A stretch of DNA of 64,000 nucleotides, taken from VAZQ01 sp963840535. Lineage in GTDB: Bacteria; Pseudomonadota; Alphaproteobacteria; Rhizobiales; Xanthobacteraceae. The DNA is taken from positions 6,722 to 70,721 of the forward strand of contig CAWIZJ010000041.1 in the NCBI GenBank assembly GCA_963840535.1, read 5' to 3'. Within the stretch, counting starts at the first letter, position 1; each line of letters begins with the position of its first letter. The translations under genes and the position numbers were made by a program. The notes beneath the pieces were generated by a model that was not told the origin of the DNA, searched no databases, and worked only from the letters and a program-made list of their open reading frames with translations. This document shows, in pieces, positions 1-9,571 of the stretch.

Positions 1-541
1 GATTGCGCAGGTAGGCGATGGCGCGGCCGATATCCTTGATGATGGAGGGCTGGATGCCCTCGGTCGGCTCGTCGAGCAGCAGCAGCCGCGGTCGCATCAC
101 CAGCGCGCGACCGATGGCGAGCTGCTGCTGCTGACCGCCCGAAAGGTCGCCGCCACGCCGGCGCAGCATCCCGTTGAGCACGGGAAACAAGGAGAATACG
201 TCGTCGGGAATGGTCCGGTCCTCGCGCCTGAGCGGCGCAAAGCCCGTCTTCAGGTTCTCCTCCACGGTCAGCAGCGGAAAGATCTCGCGTCCTTGCGGGA
301 CATAGGCAATGCCGCGCCGGGCCCGATCGCTCGGCCGCAGCCGCGTGATATCGACATCGTCGAAGGCGATCGAGCCCCTGCTGACGGGATGGTGGCCGGC
401 GAGTGCACCGAGCAGGCTGGTCTTGCCCACTCCGTTGCGCCCGAGCACGCAGGTCACCTTGCCCGGCTCGGCCGCGAGTGAAACCGCGCGCAGCGCTTGC
501 GCGGCGCCGTAGTACAAGTCGATCGACTTCACTTCCAACAT
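1..541 (-). CDS. urtE: Urea ABC transporter ATP-binding protein UrtE (partial)
   Basis: Second ATPase of the urea importer; it hydrolyses ATP on the cytoplasmic face of the UrtBC permease. About 180 N-terminal residues lie in the window and the C-terminus runs off the left edge. Walker A GRNGVGKT is at residues 34-41, the signature LSGGQQQ at about 133-139, followed by the Walker B segment LLLLDEPTEGIQPS. The TEGIQPS stretch is typical of UrtE/LivF-type ATPases. The ATG at 541 lies 4 bases after the urtD stop, so the genes are cotranscribed. Identity rests on family resemblance plus a complete urtABCD neighbourhood. Confidence 0.93.
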   Translation of the reverse strand, partial: MLEVKSIDLYYGAAQALRAVSLAAEPGKVTCVLGRNGVGKTSLLGALAGHHPVSRGSIAFDDVDITRLRPSDRARRGIAYVPQGREIFPLLTVEENLKTGFAPLRREDRTIPDDVFSLFPVLNGMLRRRGGDLSGGQQQQLAIGRALVMRPRLLLLDEPTEGIQPSIIKDIGRAIAYLRN

Positions 542-545
542 GGCG

Positions 546-1298
<753 letters not shown>

Positions 1299-1301
1299 GG
1301 C

Positions 1302-2459
1302 TCACTCCGCCGGCCGCGGCGTGGCGGCCGCCTCGGCTGCCGCGTCGCCGGCATCCCGCCGCGCGCGCCATTCGCTCCACCAATGGTGGATGGTGCCGAC
1401 GATGCCGCGCGGCAGCAGCAGCGTCACCGCCACGAACAATCCGCCGAGCACGAACAGCCAATAGGGCGCGAGCAAGCCGCTGGTGAAATAGGTCTTGCCG
1501 TAGTTCACCAGCACGGCACCCAGCACGGCTCCGGTCAGCGTGCCGCGACCGCCGACCGCGACCCAGATCACCGCCTCGATGGAATTGGCCGGAGAGAATT
1601 CGCTCGGGTTGATGATCCCGACCTGCGGCACGTACAGCGCACCGGCCACGCCCGCCATGCAGGCCGACAGCGTGAAGACGAACAACTTGTAGGCTTCGAC
1701 CCGGTAGCCGAGAAAGCGCGTGCGCGTCTCGGCGTCGCGGATCGCGACCAGCACCTTGCCGAGCTTCGACGAGACCACGACACGGCAGATGACGAAGCCG
1801 AGCATCAGCGCGAGCGCCGAGACGACGAACAGCGTCGCCCGCGTTCCCGGCGCCTGTACGTTGAACCCGAGAATGTCCTTGAAATCGGTGAGCCCGTTGT
1901 TGCCGCCGAAACCGAAATTGTTGCGGAAGAAGCCGAGCATGAGAGCAAAGGTCAGCGCCTGGGTGATGATCGAGAAATAGACGCCGGTCACGCGGCTGCG
2001 GAAGGCGAACCAGCCGAACACGAAGGCGAGCAGGCCCGGCACGAACAGCACCATGAAGGCGGCGTAGGCGAAGTGCTGAAAGCCGTACCAATAGACCGGC
2101 AGCTCCGGCCAGTTCAGGAACACCATGAAGTCCGGAAGGATCGGATGCGCGTAGACGCCGCGGGTTCCGATCTGCCGCATCAGGTACATGCCCATGGCAT
2201 AGCCGCCGAGCGCAAAAAAGGCGCCGTGGCCGAGCGAGAGAATTCCGCAATAGCCCCAGATCAGATCGATCGACAGCGCCAGCAACGCGAAGCAGAGGTA
2301 CTTGCCGAACAGGGCGACGAAATACGACGACAGATGAAACGGGGAGCTCGCCGGCACCGCAAGGTTGAGCACCGGCACCAGAATCGCGATCGCCGCCAGC
2401 GTCGCGAGGAAGGCGATCGAGCCGCGATCGAGCGCGCGCCCGACGATGCCCGCGATCAT
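1302..2459 (-). CDS. urtC: Urea ABC transporter permease UrtC
   Basis: Inner-membrane permease of the LivM type, 385 aa, forming the channel with UrtB. The sequence shows repeated hydrophobic segments and the conserved region around WGYCGILSLGHGAFFALGGY. The reading frame is open further upstream, but the start is placed at the ATG at 2459 because it overlaps the urtB stop as ATGA and because the upstream extension is a shadow of urtB. The protein ends in a charged Arg/Ala-rich tail. It is intact. Confidence 0.95.
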   Translation of the reverse strand: MIAGIVGRALDRGSIAFLATLAAIAILVPVLNLAVPASSPFHLSSYFVALFGKYLCFALLALSIDLIWGYCGILSLGHGAFFALGGYAMGMYLMRQIGTRGVYAHPILPDFMVFLNWPELPVYWYGFQHFAYAAFMVLFVPGLLAFVFGWFAFRSRVTGVYFSIITQALTFALMLGFFRNNFGFGGNNGLTDFKDILGFNVQAPGTRATLFVVSALALMLGFVICRVVVSSKLGKVLVAIRDAETRTRFLGYRVEAYKLFVFTLSACMAGVAGALYVPQVGIINPSEFSPANSIEAVIWVAVGGRGTLTGAVLGAVLVNYGKTYFTSGLLAPYWLFVLGGLFVAVTLLLPRGIVGTIHHWWSEWRARRDAGDAAAEAAATPRPAE

Positions 2460-4069
2460 GCCTCCACCGCCCGGCCCTTCAGGGCGAACAGGCCCCGCGG
2501 ACGCTTCTGGATGAACAGGATGATCAGCACCAGGATGGCGATCTTGGCGAGCACGGCGCCGGCGTAGGGTTCCAGGAACTTGTTGGCGATGCCGAGCGTG
2601 AACGCACCCACCAGCGTGCCCCAGAGATTGCCCACGCCGCCGAACACCACCACCATGAAGGAATCGATGATGTAGCCCTGACCGAGATTGGGGCTGACAT
2701 TGTCGATCTGCGACAAGGCGACGCCGGCGAGGCCCGCAATGCCGGATCCGAGCCCGAAAGTGAGCGCATCGATACGGCTGGTGCGGATGCCCATCGAGGC
2801 CGCCATCGCGCGATTCTGGGTCACCGCGCGCATCTCGAGACCGAACCGCGTGAAACGCAACAGCCCCAGCAGCCCGACGAAGATCAGCAGCGTGAACACG
2901 ATGATCCACAGCCGGTTGTAGGTGATGGTCATCTGTCCGAGATCGAACGAGCCGGACATCCAGGACGGAGTGCCGACGTCCTTGTTGGTCGGACCGAATG
3001 CAGTGCGCACCGCCTGCTGCAGGATCAGCGAGAGTCCCCAGGTGGCGAGCAGGGTCTCGAGCGGCCGCCCGTAGAGGAAGCGGATGATGCCGCGCTCGAT
3101 CAGGATGCCGACCAGGCCCGCGATCGCGAAGGCGAGCGGAATGGCAATGGCGATCGAATAGTCGAACAGCGCGGGATTGCGGGCCCGGATCACCTCCTGG
3201 ACGACGAACGTGGTGTAGGCGCCGATCATGACCATCTCGCCGTGCGCCATGTTGATGACGCCCATCACGCCGAAGGTGATGGCGAGCCCGATGGCGGCCA
3301 GCAGCAGCACCGAGCCGAGGGAGAGCCCGTACCAGGCGTTTTGCACCGCGGTCCAGATCGCGAGGTTGTCCTGGATCGAGGCAATGGCGTCGGCGGCCGC
3401 CTCTTTCACGGCCGGGGAGGCGCTCGCCGGCAACCCGCCGAGCAGCCCGAGCGCATCCTGATCGCCGCGGTCGCGGATCACGGCGACGGCGCCGATCTTG
3501 TCGGCATCGGATGCATCGTCGCGATAGAGCACCACCGCGGCGCGCGCCCCGATCAGCGCGCGCTTGACCCTCGCATCGGTTTCCTTGTCGATCGCCTGGT
3601 CGAGTGCCGCAAGCGCGCCGGCATCCCTGGACTTCAACACTGCCTGCGCCGCCTCGAGGCGCCTGGCCGGATCGGGGGCCATCAGCGTCAGGCCGCCGAG
3701 CGCGGCCTCGACGATCCGTCGCAGGCGATTGTTGAGCCGGACCGGAGCGAGATCGGATGGGCCACTGCCGGCTGCAGCCTGACCGGTCGCGGCATCGACG
3801 AGGCGGTCGGACGGGTCTCGAATGAATACCCGCCTGCTCTCCGCGCTGAACAGCAGCCGCCCCTCCTGCAGGGCCCCTATGACCGTGGCCGCAAGCGGGC
3901 TGCCGCTGGCGGCGACCTCGTTGACGCCTTCGATGGTCTCGTTGAAGCTGTCGGCGGTGAAGCGCAGCAGCGCGTCTTCATAGGGCCCGGCACTCGCGCC
4001 GGGCAGCAGCGCGACGAGCACGCCGAGCGCAAGCACGAACGCGGCGAAGCGATCGCTGAGGGCACGCAT
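2456..4069 (-). CDS. urtB: Urea ABC transporter permease UrtB
   Basis: Inner-membrane permease of the LivH type, 537 aa. It begins with a signal-like hydrophobic segment (residues about 8-27). A hydrophilic domain of about 200 residues follows, characteristic of UrtB and absent from LivH. The C-terminal half is the polytopic permease with MGVINMAHGEMVMIGAYT. The length fits UrtB. The stop overlaps the urtC start as ATGA. It is separated from urtA by about 250 bases carrying two hairpin repeats, so its translation is not coupled to urtA. Confidence 0.95.
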   Translation of the reverse strand: MRALSDRFAAFVLALGVLVALLPGASAGPYEDALLRFTADSFNETIEGVNEVAASGSPLAATVIGALQEGRLLFSAESRRVFIRDPSDRLVDAATGQAAAGSGPSDLAPVRLNNRLRRIVEAALGGLTLMAPDPARRLEAAQAVLKSRDAGALAALDQAIDKETDARVKRALIGARAAVVLYRDDASDADKIGAVAVIRDRGDQDALGLLGGLPASASPAVKEAAADAIASIQDNLAIWTAVQNAWYGLSLGSVLLLAAIGLAITFGVMGVINMAHGEMVMIGAYTTFVVQEVIRARNPALFDYSIAIAIPLAFAIAGLVGILIERGIIRFLYGRPLETLLATWGLSLILQQAVRTAFGPTNKDVGTPSWMSGSFDLGQMTITYNRLWIIVFTLLIFVGLLGLLRFTRFGLEMRAVTQNRAMAASMGIRTSRIDALTFGLGSGIAGLAGVALSQIDNVSPNLGQGYIIDSFMVVVFGGVGNLWGTLVGAFTLGIANKFLEPYAGAVLAKIAILVLIILFIQKRPRGLFALKGRAVEA

Positions 4070-4128
4070 CGTGGCAGTCCCGGCAGTGGAGCGAGGCGGC
4101 CCACTCGTCGGCGGGCCGCCTCCAGTCT

Positions 4129-4210
4129 TGCTAGTGCGGTGTCTTTGACGTTCCGATCAGTCTCGCGGCGGTTCCATCATCGGAACGTCAAAGACACAAC
4201 CGCACTAGCA
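4129..4210. repeat. Long imperfect inverted repeat A between urtA and urtB
   Basis: The left arm 4129-4157 (begins TGCTAGTGCGG, ends GACGTTCCGAT) is the reverse complement of 4179-4210 apart from a 3-base insertion in the right arm. About 21 bases separate the arms. Transcribed, it would form a stem of nearly 30 base pairs. It shares the outer sequence TGCTAGTG with the adjacent hairpin B. It resembles interspersed palindromic repeats of bradyrhizobia, but no copy number can be measured here. Confidence 0.88.
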
Positions 4211-4217
4211 CCATAGA

Positions 4218-4301
4218 CTTGCTAGTGTCCCTTTGCTTCCGACGTTCGCACTCGAGCGTGCTGCAATGTGAAGCGAACGTCGGAAGCGGGACACTAGCAA
4301 G
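4218..4301. repeat. Long imperfect inverted repeat B between urtA and urtB
   Basis: The left arm 4218-4249 (begins CTTGCTAGTGTCCC, ends CCGACGTTCGC) is the reverse complement of 4273-4301 except for 3 extra bases (TTT) in the left arm. The arms are 29 and 32 bases with a 23-base loop. Seven bases separate it from hairpin A and the two share the end sequence and geometry. It lies just after the urtA stop (4318 on the minus strand), so it is transcribed between urtA and urtB. Confidence 0.88.
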
Positions 4302-4317
4302 CGACAACCCTACGCGA

Positions 4318-5637
4318 CTACGACGCGCCGCCGCACCTCTTGGTGACGGTGTTGTAGTTGCCGCACTTCAGCGTCACCCAGTCGGCTTCGAGATCCTTCG
4401 AGCCCGGCAGGTACTTGGACCAGGCATCGCCGGGCACCAGTCCCGGCGTCTTCCATACCACGTCGAACTGGCCGTCCGCACGCACTTCCCCGATGAACAC
4501 AGGCTTGGTGATGTGGTGGTTGGACAGCATTTTCGAAATGCCGCCGCTCAGGTTCGGCGCCTCGGTGCCGGGCAGCGCGTCGATCACCTTGTCGGGATCG
4601 GTCGTCTTCGCCTTCTCGACCGCCTTGACCCACATCGCGAAGCCGATGACGTGCGCTTCCATCGGGTCGTTGGTGACCTTCTTCGGGTTCTTCATGAAGG
4701 CCTTCCAGTCGGCGATGAACTTGTCGTTGATCGGAGCCTTCACCGACTGGAAGTAGTTCCAGGCGGCGAGATGCCCGAGCAGCGGCTTGGTATCGATGCC
4801 TGCGAGCTCCTCCTCGCCCACGGAGAAGGCCACCGACGGGATGTCGGTCGCCTTGACGCCCTGATTGCCGAGCTCCTTGTAGAACGGCACGTTGGCGTCG
4901 CCGTTGATGGTGGAAACGACCGCGGTCTTCTTGCCGGCCGAGCCGAACTTCTTGACATCCGACACGATGGTCTGCCAGTCCGCGTGTCCGAACGGCGTGT
5001 AGTTGATCATGATATCGGCGTCGGCGACGCCTTTCTGCTTGAGATAGGCTTCGAGGATCTTGTTGGTGGTGCGGGGATAGACGTAGTCGGTGCCGGCCAG
5101 CACCCAGCGCTTCACCTCGCCGCCATCCTTCGACATCAGGTAGTCGACGGCCGGGATCGCCTGCTGGTTCGGGGCAGCGCCGGTATAGAACACGTTGCGC
5201 TCGCTCTCCTCGCCTTCGTACTGCACCGGGTAGAACAGGATGCTATTGAGCTCCTTGAACACCGGCAGCACCGACTTGCGCGAAACCGAGGTCCAGCAGC
5301 CGAACACAGCCGCCACCTGGTTCTTGGTGATGAGCTCGCGCGCCTTTTCCGCAAACAGCGGCCAATTGGAGGCCGGGTCGACCACGACCGCCTCGAGCTT
5401 CTTTCCCAGCAGCCCGCCCTTCTTGTTCTGCTCCTCGATCAGCATGAGCATGACGTCCTTCAGCGTGGTCTCGCTGATCGCCATGGTGCCGGAGAGCGAG
5501 TGCAGGATGCCGACCTTGATGGTGTCCTGGGCCTGGGCGTGAAATGCCGCCGCCAGGCTGAAACCCAATCCCGCCGTGAGGGCAAGCAAGCGGCGGGTGA
5601 ACGGTCGCTCGACGACCGCGCCGATGGATATGTGCAT
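4318..5637 (-). CDS. urtA: Urea ABC transporter substrate-binding protein UrtA
   Basis: Periplasmic urea-binding protein, 439 aa. An N-terminal signal region with a hydrophobic core and AQA cleavage motif is followed by DTIKVGILHSLSGTMAIS, the hallmark start of UrtA. The frame is open up to 5712, but the start is put at the ATG at 5637. There AGAAGGA lies at ribosome-binding distance, the sequence begins a proper signal peptide, and the sigma-54-type promoter at 5697-5711 lies inside the longer version. It is the first gene of urtABCDE and is intact, ending in a Cys-containing tail. Confidence 0.95.
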   Translation of the reverse strand: MHISIGAVVERPFTRRLLALTAGLGFSLAAAFHAQAQDTIKVGILHSLSGTMAISETTLKDVMLMLIEEQNKKGGLLGKKLEAVVVDPASNWPLFAEKARELITKNQVAAVFGCWTSVSRKSVLPVFKELNSILFYPVQYEGEESERNVFYTGAAPNQQAIPAVDYLMSKDGGEVKRWVLAGTDYVYPRTTNKILEAYLKQKGVADADIMINYTPFGHADWQTIVSDVKKFGSAGKKTAVVSTINGDANVPFYKELGNQGVKATDIPSVAFSVGEEELAGIDTKPLLGHLAAWNYFQSVKAPINDKFIADWKAFMKNPKKVTNDPMEAHVIGFAMWVKAVEKAKTTDPDKVIDALPGTEAPNLSGGISKMLSNHHITKPVFIGEVRADGQFDVVWKTPGLVPGDAWSKYLPGSKDLEADWVTLKCGNYNTVTKRCGGAS

Positions 5638-5696
5638 CGCGATGTCCTTCTGTTGACGCGCAGCAACCGGCGCAAAGCCGTTGCGGGGCTGGAATC

Positions 5697-5711
5697 GCAA
5701 TCCGCGTGCCA
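5697..5711 (-). promoter_or_regulatory. Sigma-54 (-24/-12) promoter for urtABCDE
   Basis: On the minus strand the sequence reads TGGCACGCGGATTGC. This matches the RpoN consensus TGGCACG-N4-TTGC with the GG and GC elements correctly spaced. It lies 60 bases upstream of the urtA ATG and points toward it. Urea uptake is commonly under nitrogen (NtrC/RpoN) control, which agrees. No convincing NtrC site was recognised upstream, so the activator is not identified. Confidence 0.75.
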
Positions 5712-5712
5712 A

Positions 5713-6136
5713 AACCGAATTCCCCGGTAAGCCGTTGCGCCGCCACGCTGATCCTTGCGATCGGCCGCCACGAGGTGCGCCCCGAACGCTGATCCTGCCG
5801 CGAGATTGAACATCTGCCTAAAACTTAGGCAGTCGGCATGGCAATCGGGGCGCCCCGGCAAATCGCGCCAAACGGTCGCACCGACCACCGGCGGAGCCTA
5901 GATTTCGCAACCGTCATTCCCGGCCTCGTGCTGGACAAGCCCGGCCATGACGACGGAGCGGGTCAACTTCCCGGAAAATGCCCTGGCCGGCCGAGGTCCA
6001 AGCGGGAGGCGACGACCCGCCAGGGCATCGCGCGCGGTGAACAAGGGCGACCATTCACCGAGGGCGCTCTTCGCGCCTGGCTGGATTAGATGGTAGGATG
6101 CGCTCCCACCTCAGCTCGCTTCAGGGAGAGACACGC
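5713..6136. other. Intergenic region between the divergent urt and ABC-transporter operons
   Basis: This 424-base stretch separates urtA (minus) from the plus-strand transporter operon, so it should hold both control regions. It contains the perfect palindrome at 5814-5832. It also has a near-repeat of CGCTGATCCTG at about 5749 and 5787, and a weak palindrome-like stretch at about 5912-5953. An 83-codon open frame at 5838-6089 has no recognisable features and is not called. Confidence 0.5.
5814..5832. promoter_or_regulatory. Perfect inverted repeat, possible operator
   Basis: CTGCCTAA-AAC-TTAGGCAG is an 8-base perfect palindrome with a 3-base centre, midway between two divergent operons and about 105 bases upstream of the sigma-54 site. 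Size and symmetry suit a dimeric regulator. The regulator is unknown. Confidence 0.4.
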
Positions 6137-7528
6137 ATGGATAAGCCGAACGAGGTCGACCGCCGCAGTTTCTTGAGCGCCTTGGGCATGACCGTCGGCG
6201 GCGCCGGATTGGCCGGCGGCGCGATGGTCACCGGATCGCAGCTGGTCGAGGCGCAAACCGCGCCGCCCAAGGGCCGGATTCCCGATACCCCGTACAAGAC
6301 CGGCCACATGACCTTCATCACCGGGCCGGCGGCGGTGCTCGGCGACCCCTCGCTCAAGGGCCACATCTTGGCCGCCGAGGAGATCAACGCGCAGGGCGGC
6401 TTCCTGGGCAAGCGCAAGATCGAGACCATTACCGCCGACGAGGCCGCCGGCACCGACGCCAACGTCAAAGAGCTTCGCCGCATGAAGCTCGAGGGCAAGA
6501 TCGACCTCTTCACCGGCATCATCTCCAGCGGCAACACACCGGCGCTCGGTCCGGTGGCCGAGGAAATGAGCCTGCTGACCATATTCGTCGACGGCTGCAC
6601 CGACTTCCTGTTCGACAAAGCGGTGCCGCAGCCGAAGTACACCTTCCGCATCACTAACATCCAATCGGCGGACGGCATCACCTCGGCGATCGGCACCGCA
6701 CAGGCATGGCCACAGGTACGCCGGGTGGCGCACATCCATCCGGACTACAGCTACGGCCGCAACGCCGCCGAGCACTACACGCTGGCGCTCGAGCGGCTGC
6801 TTCCCGGCACCCAGGTGGTGTCGGAAAGCTGGCCCAAGCTCGGCACCACCGACTTCACCTCGCACATCACCAAGGTCATGTCGTCCAATCCGGACCTGCT
6901 GTTCACCTCGGTCTGGGGTGGCGACTATATCGCGCTCTACAAGCAGGCGCTGCGTTACGGCCTGTTCGAAAAGATGAAGGTCGCAACCACTCTCGCATTC
7001 GGTAGTGCGCCCCATTCCGTCGGCAAGGATCACCCCGAGGGCGTTCTCGCCGGCTGCCACTCCAACTACTACTTCACCTATCCGGGCGGCGATCGCTGGC
7101 CCCTCAACAAGCAGTTCGTGCAGCGTTACTTCAAGCGCTGGAACGAGTACCCAAACTTCCAATCGGACGGTGCCTACGCCACGCTCTACATGTTGAAGAG
7201 CGCGATCGAGAAAGCCAATCGGCTGGCTGGCGGCTGGCCGGACGACGAAGCGATCATCAGCCAGCTCGAAGGCATGGGCTATGACGCGCCGTCGGGTTAT
7301 CTCTATATTAGGCCAGACAACCACCAAGGGTACAAGGACGCGGTGATAGGGTTCACCAAGAACCTGCCCGAGTACCAGTTCTCGACCTGGGATCCCAACC
7401 GGGTGATAACGATTCCGATCCGTAACATCACGGCGCCACCGAACTGGCCGAAGCCCGGCCAGGGCCACAACGAGTCGACCGCGGCAGCCGACTGGATCAA
7501 GAAGACCTGGCCGAAGGCCATGGGCTGA
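6137..7528 (+). CDS. Twin-arginine-exported substrate-binding protein of a branched-chain/amide ABC transporter
   Basis: Periplasmic type I solute-binding protein, 463 aa, feeding the LivHMGF-type transporter downstream. The start at 6137 is chosen because it is preceded by GGAGAGA and opens a Tat-type leader (DRRSFLSALGM, then a Gly/Ala-rich hydrophobic stretch and VEAQ). The frame is open 13 codons further upstream without a leader. The body carries binding-protein features such as GPAAVLGDPSLKGHILAAEE and INAQGGFLGKR. The ligand cannot be read from the sequence; amides, branched amino acids or aromatic acids are all possible. A stem-loop follows the stop. Confidence 0.85.
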   Translation: MDKPNEVDRRSFLSALGMTVGGAGLAGGAMVTGSQLVEAQTAPPKGRIPDTPYKTGHMTFITGPAAVLGDPSLKGHILAAEEINAQGGFLGKRKIETITADEAAGTDANVKELRRMKLEGKIDLFTGIISSGNTPALGPVAEEMSLLTIFVDGCTDFLFDKAVPQPKYTFRITNIQSADGITSAIGTAQAWPQVRRVAHIHPDYSYGRNAAEHYTLALERLLPGTQVVSESWPKLGTTDFTSHITKVMSSNPDLLFTSVWGGDYIALYKQALRYGLFEKMKVATTLAFGSAPHSVGKDHPEGVLAGCHSNYYFTYPGGDRWPLNKQFVQRYFKRWNEYPNFQSDGAYATLYMLKSAIEKANRLAGGWPDDEAIISQLEGMGYDAPSGYLYIRPDNHQGYKDAVIGFTKNLPEYQFSTWDPNRVITIPIRNITAPPNWPKPGQGHNESTAAADWIKKTWPKAMG

Positions 7529-7558
7529 AACCGCGCCCGCGCGGCTCCCGACCGCGAC

Positions 7559-7586
7559 AGCCGCGCCCGCTCATGCGGGCGCGGCT
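7559..7586 (+). terminator. Strong stem-loop after the binding-protein gene
   Basis: AGCCGCGCCCGC and GCGGGCGCGGCT form a perfect 12-base-pair GC-rich stem with a TCAT loop. No clear T-run follows. It lies 30 bases after the binding-protein stop and about 90 bases before the permease gene. It fits partial termination or mRNA end protection that raises binding-protein levels over the membrane components, an arrangement known in other ABC operons. Confidence 0.7.
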
Positions 7587-7676
7587 TGGTTCTGTGACGA
7601 TCCCTTGCTACGCTGACATGGGATCGTCGGCCGGCGTTCATCGCCTCATGGCCCGGCACGGCGGCGACCGGAGGGC

Positions 7677-8564
7677 GTGTCGGTGTCGATACTGGTCATC
7701 CAGATCCTCAATTCGCTGTTCTACGCCTCCGTCCTTTTCCTCATCGCCGCCGGCCTCAGCCTCATCTTCGGCGTCATGCGCATCGTCAACATGGCGCATG
7801 GCACATTCTATGCCGTCGGCGCCTTCGCCACGGCCTGGCTGGTGGCACGCGCGATTGCGCTCGGCGTTCCCGCCGGCTGGACCTTTCTGCTGATTCCGGT
7901 GGGAGCCCTGGCGGTCGCGCTGCTCGGCGTCGTGATCGAGCCGCTGCTGCTGCGGCCGTTCTATCGGCGCGCGGAGGAGTATCAGCTGCTGGTCACGTTC
8001 GGCCTGCTGCTGATCCTGGAGGACGTCATCCGCTTCCTGTGGGGCGGGTTGCCGCTGTCGGCGGACCCGGTCATGGACGTGCTGCCCAGCATCCGCCTGG
8101 GTGGACTGATCTATCCCGCGTACAATCTGGTGGTGATCGGCGTCGGCGTGGCCGCTGCCGTGCTGCTGTGGGCGGTGATCTATCGCACCAAGTTCGGCGT
8201 GATGCTGCGGGCGACCTCGCAGGACCGGCGCATGGCGTCGGCGCTCGGGCTCAACGTCGGACTGGTCTACGTGTCGGCGTTCGCCATCGGCTGCTTCATG
8301 GCCGGCCTCGGCGGCGCCATCGTGGTGCCGACCCAGACCGCGGTGCTGGGGATGGGCGTCGAGGCGCTGATCCTCGCATTCGTCGTGGTGGTCATCGGCG
8401 GGCTGGGCAGCCTGCAGGGCGCGCTGGTCGGTGCGCTGATCGTGAGCTTCGTGCGCACCGCGGGCATCCAGTTCTTTCCCGAGATCGAGCTTGCGGTGCT
8501 CTATCTCATCGCGGCGGTCGTGCTTCTGGTCAAACCGACCGGGCTGTTCGGAAGCACGTCATGA
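7677..8564 (+). CDS. ABC transporter permease, LivH family
   Basis: Inner-membrane permease, 295 aa, with about eight hydrophobic segments and the LivH signature IFGVMRIVNMAHGTFYAVGA. The GTG at 7677 follows GGAGGG at good distance; a second in-frame GTG two codons later is an alternative. The stop overlaps the next permease start as ATGA, so translation is coupled. It is intact and of normal length. Confidence 0.92.
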   Translation: MSVSILVIQILNSLFYASVLFLIAAGLSLIFGVMRIVNMAHGTFYAVGAFATAWLVARAIALGVPAGWTFLLIPVGALAVALLGVVIEPLLLRPFYRRAEEYQLLVTFGLLLILEDVIRFLWGGLPLSADPVMDVLPSIRLGGLIYPAYNLVVIGVGVAAAVLLWAVIYRTKFGVMLRATSQDRRMASALGLNVGLVYVSAFAIGCFMAGLGGAIVVPTQTAVLGMGVEALILAFVVVVIGGLGSLQGALVGALIVSFVRTAGIQFFPEIELAVLYLIAAVVLLVKPTGLFGSTS

Positions 8565-9571
8565 AGGCCGACGTGAGCCGCATCTCGTATCGCCCCAAGC
8601 TCCTGCTCGCAGCGGCGGCGGCGCTGGTGCTGATCGTGCTGGCGCTGTTGCCGCCGTTCATCGGCCTCTACCAGACGCAGCTCCTGACCTATGGGCTCAT
8701 CGCCGCCATCGCGGCGCTCGGCTTCAATCTTCTGCTCGGCTATACCGGGCTGCTTTCGTTCGGCCACTCCGCGTTCTTCGGAATCGGCGCCTATTCGGTC
8801 GCCTTCCTGCTGCGCGATGCCGGAATCCGCTCCATGGAGCTCTACATCCTGATCGGGCTCCCGATCGCCGCCATCGCGTCGGCGCTGTTCGGCTATATCT
8901 GCGTCCGCCACACCCGCATCTTCTTCGGAATCCTGACGCTCGCTTTGTCGCAGGTCCTGTGGACGCTCACCTACAAGTTCTTCTGGGTCACCGGCGGCTC
9001 GGACGGCCTGCGCGTGACCCGACCCGCGCTGCTCGGCGGGCTCGTCACCTTCACCGGGCGCGACGCGTTCCAGCGCTTCATCAACGGCTACTACTACTAC
9101 GTGCTCGCCGTGTTCGCGATCGCCGTGGTGATCATGTGGGTGATCGTCCATTCCCCGTTCGGCAAGGCGCTGCAGGCCATCCGCGACAACGAGACGCGCG
9201 CTGCCTTCCTCGGGCTGAGGATCCGCCGCTTCCGCCTGATGTCGTTCCTGATCTCAGGAACCTTCACCGGGCTCGCCGGCATCCTCTGGGTCCCGCTCAA
9301 CGGCCTCACCACCCCCGAGGTGCTGTACTGGCCGTTCTCCGGCGAGATCGTGTTCAGCGCGCTGCTCGGCGGCTTCCGCAACTTCACCGGGCCGATCGTC
9401 GGCGGGATCGTTTTCACCTATCTCAAGACCTATGCGGTGGCGACCACCGAATATTGGCAGCTCCTGCTCGGCGTGGTGCTCGTCCTCCTGGTCATGCTGC
9501 TGCCGACCGGCATCGTGGGCGCGATCTCGGCGCTCGCCGGCAAGCTGCGGCCGAAGGAGAAGGCTCCATGA
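8561..9571 (+). CDS. ABC transporter permease, LivM family
   Basis: Second membrane subunit, 336 aa, with many hydrophobic segments and the LivM motif GYTGLLSFGHSAFFGIGAY. The start at 8561 gives an ATGA overlap with the LivH-type gene; the larger open frame upstream is a shadow. Its own stop overlaps the next ATPase gene as ATGA. The C-terminus is short and basic. Confidence 0.92.
   Translation: MKADVSRISYRPKLLLAAAAALVLIVLALLPPFIGLYQTQLLTYGLIAAIAALGFNLLLGYTGLLSFGHSAFFGIGAYSVAFLLRDAGIRSMELYILIGLPIAAIASALFGYICVRHTRIFFGILTLALSQVLWTLTYKFFWVTGGSDGLRVTRPALLGGLVTFTGRDAFQRFINGYYYYVLAVFAIAVVIMWVIVHSPFGKALQAIRDNETRAAFLGLRIRRFRLMSFLISGTFTGLAGILWVPLNGLTTPEVLYWPFSGEIVFSALLGGFRNFTGPIVGGIVFTYLKTYAVATTEYWQLLLGVVLVLLVMLLPTGIVGAISALAGKLRPKEKAP

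Noticed and set aside
5912..5953. Possible palindromic repeat GTCATTCCCGGCC...GCCCGGCCATGAC
   Set aside because: The arms match only partly; too weak to list as a repeat.
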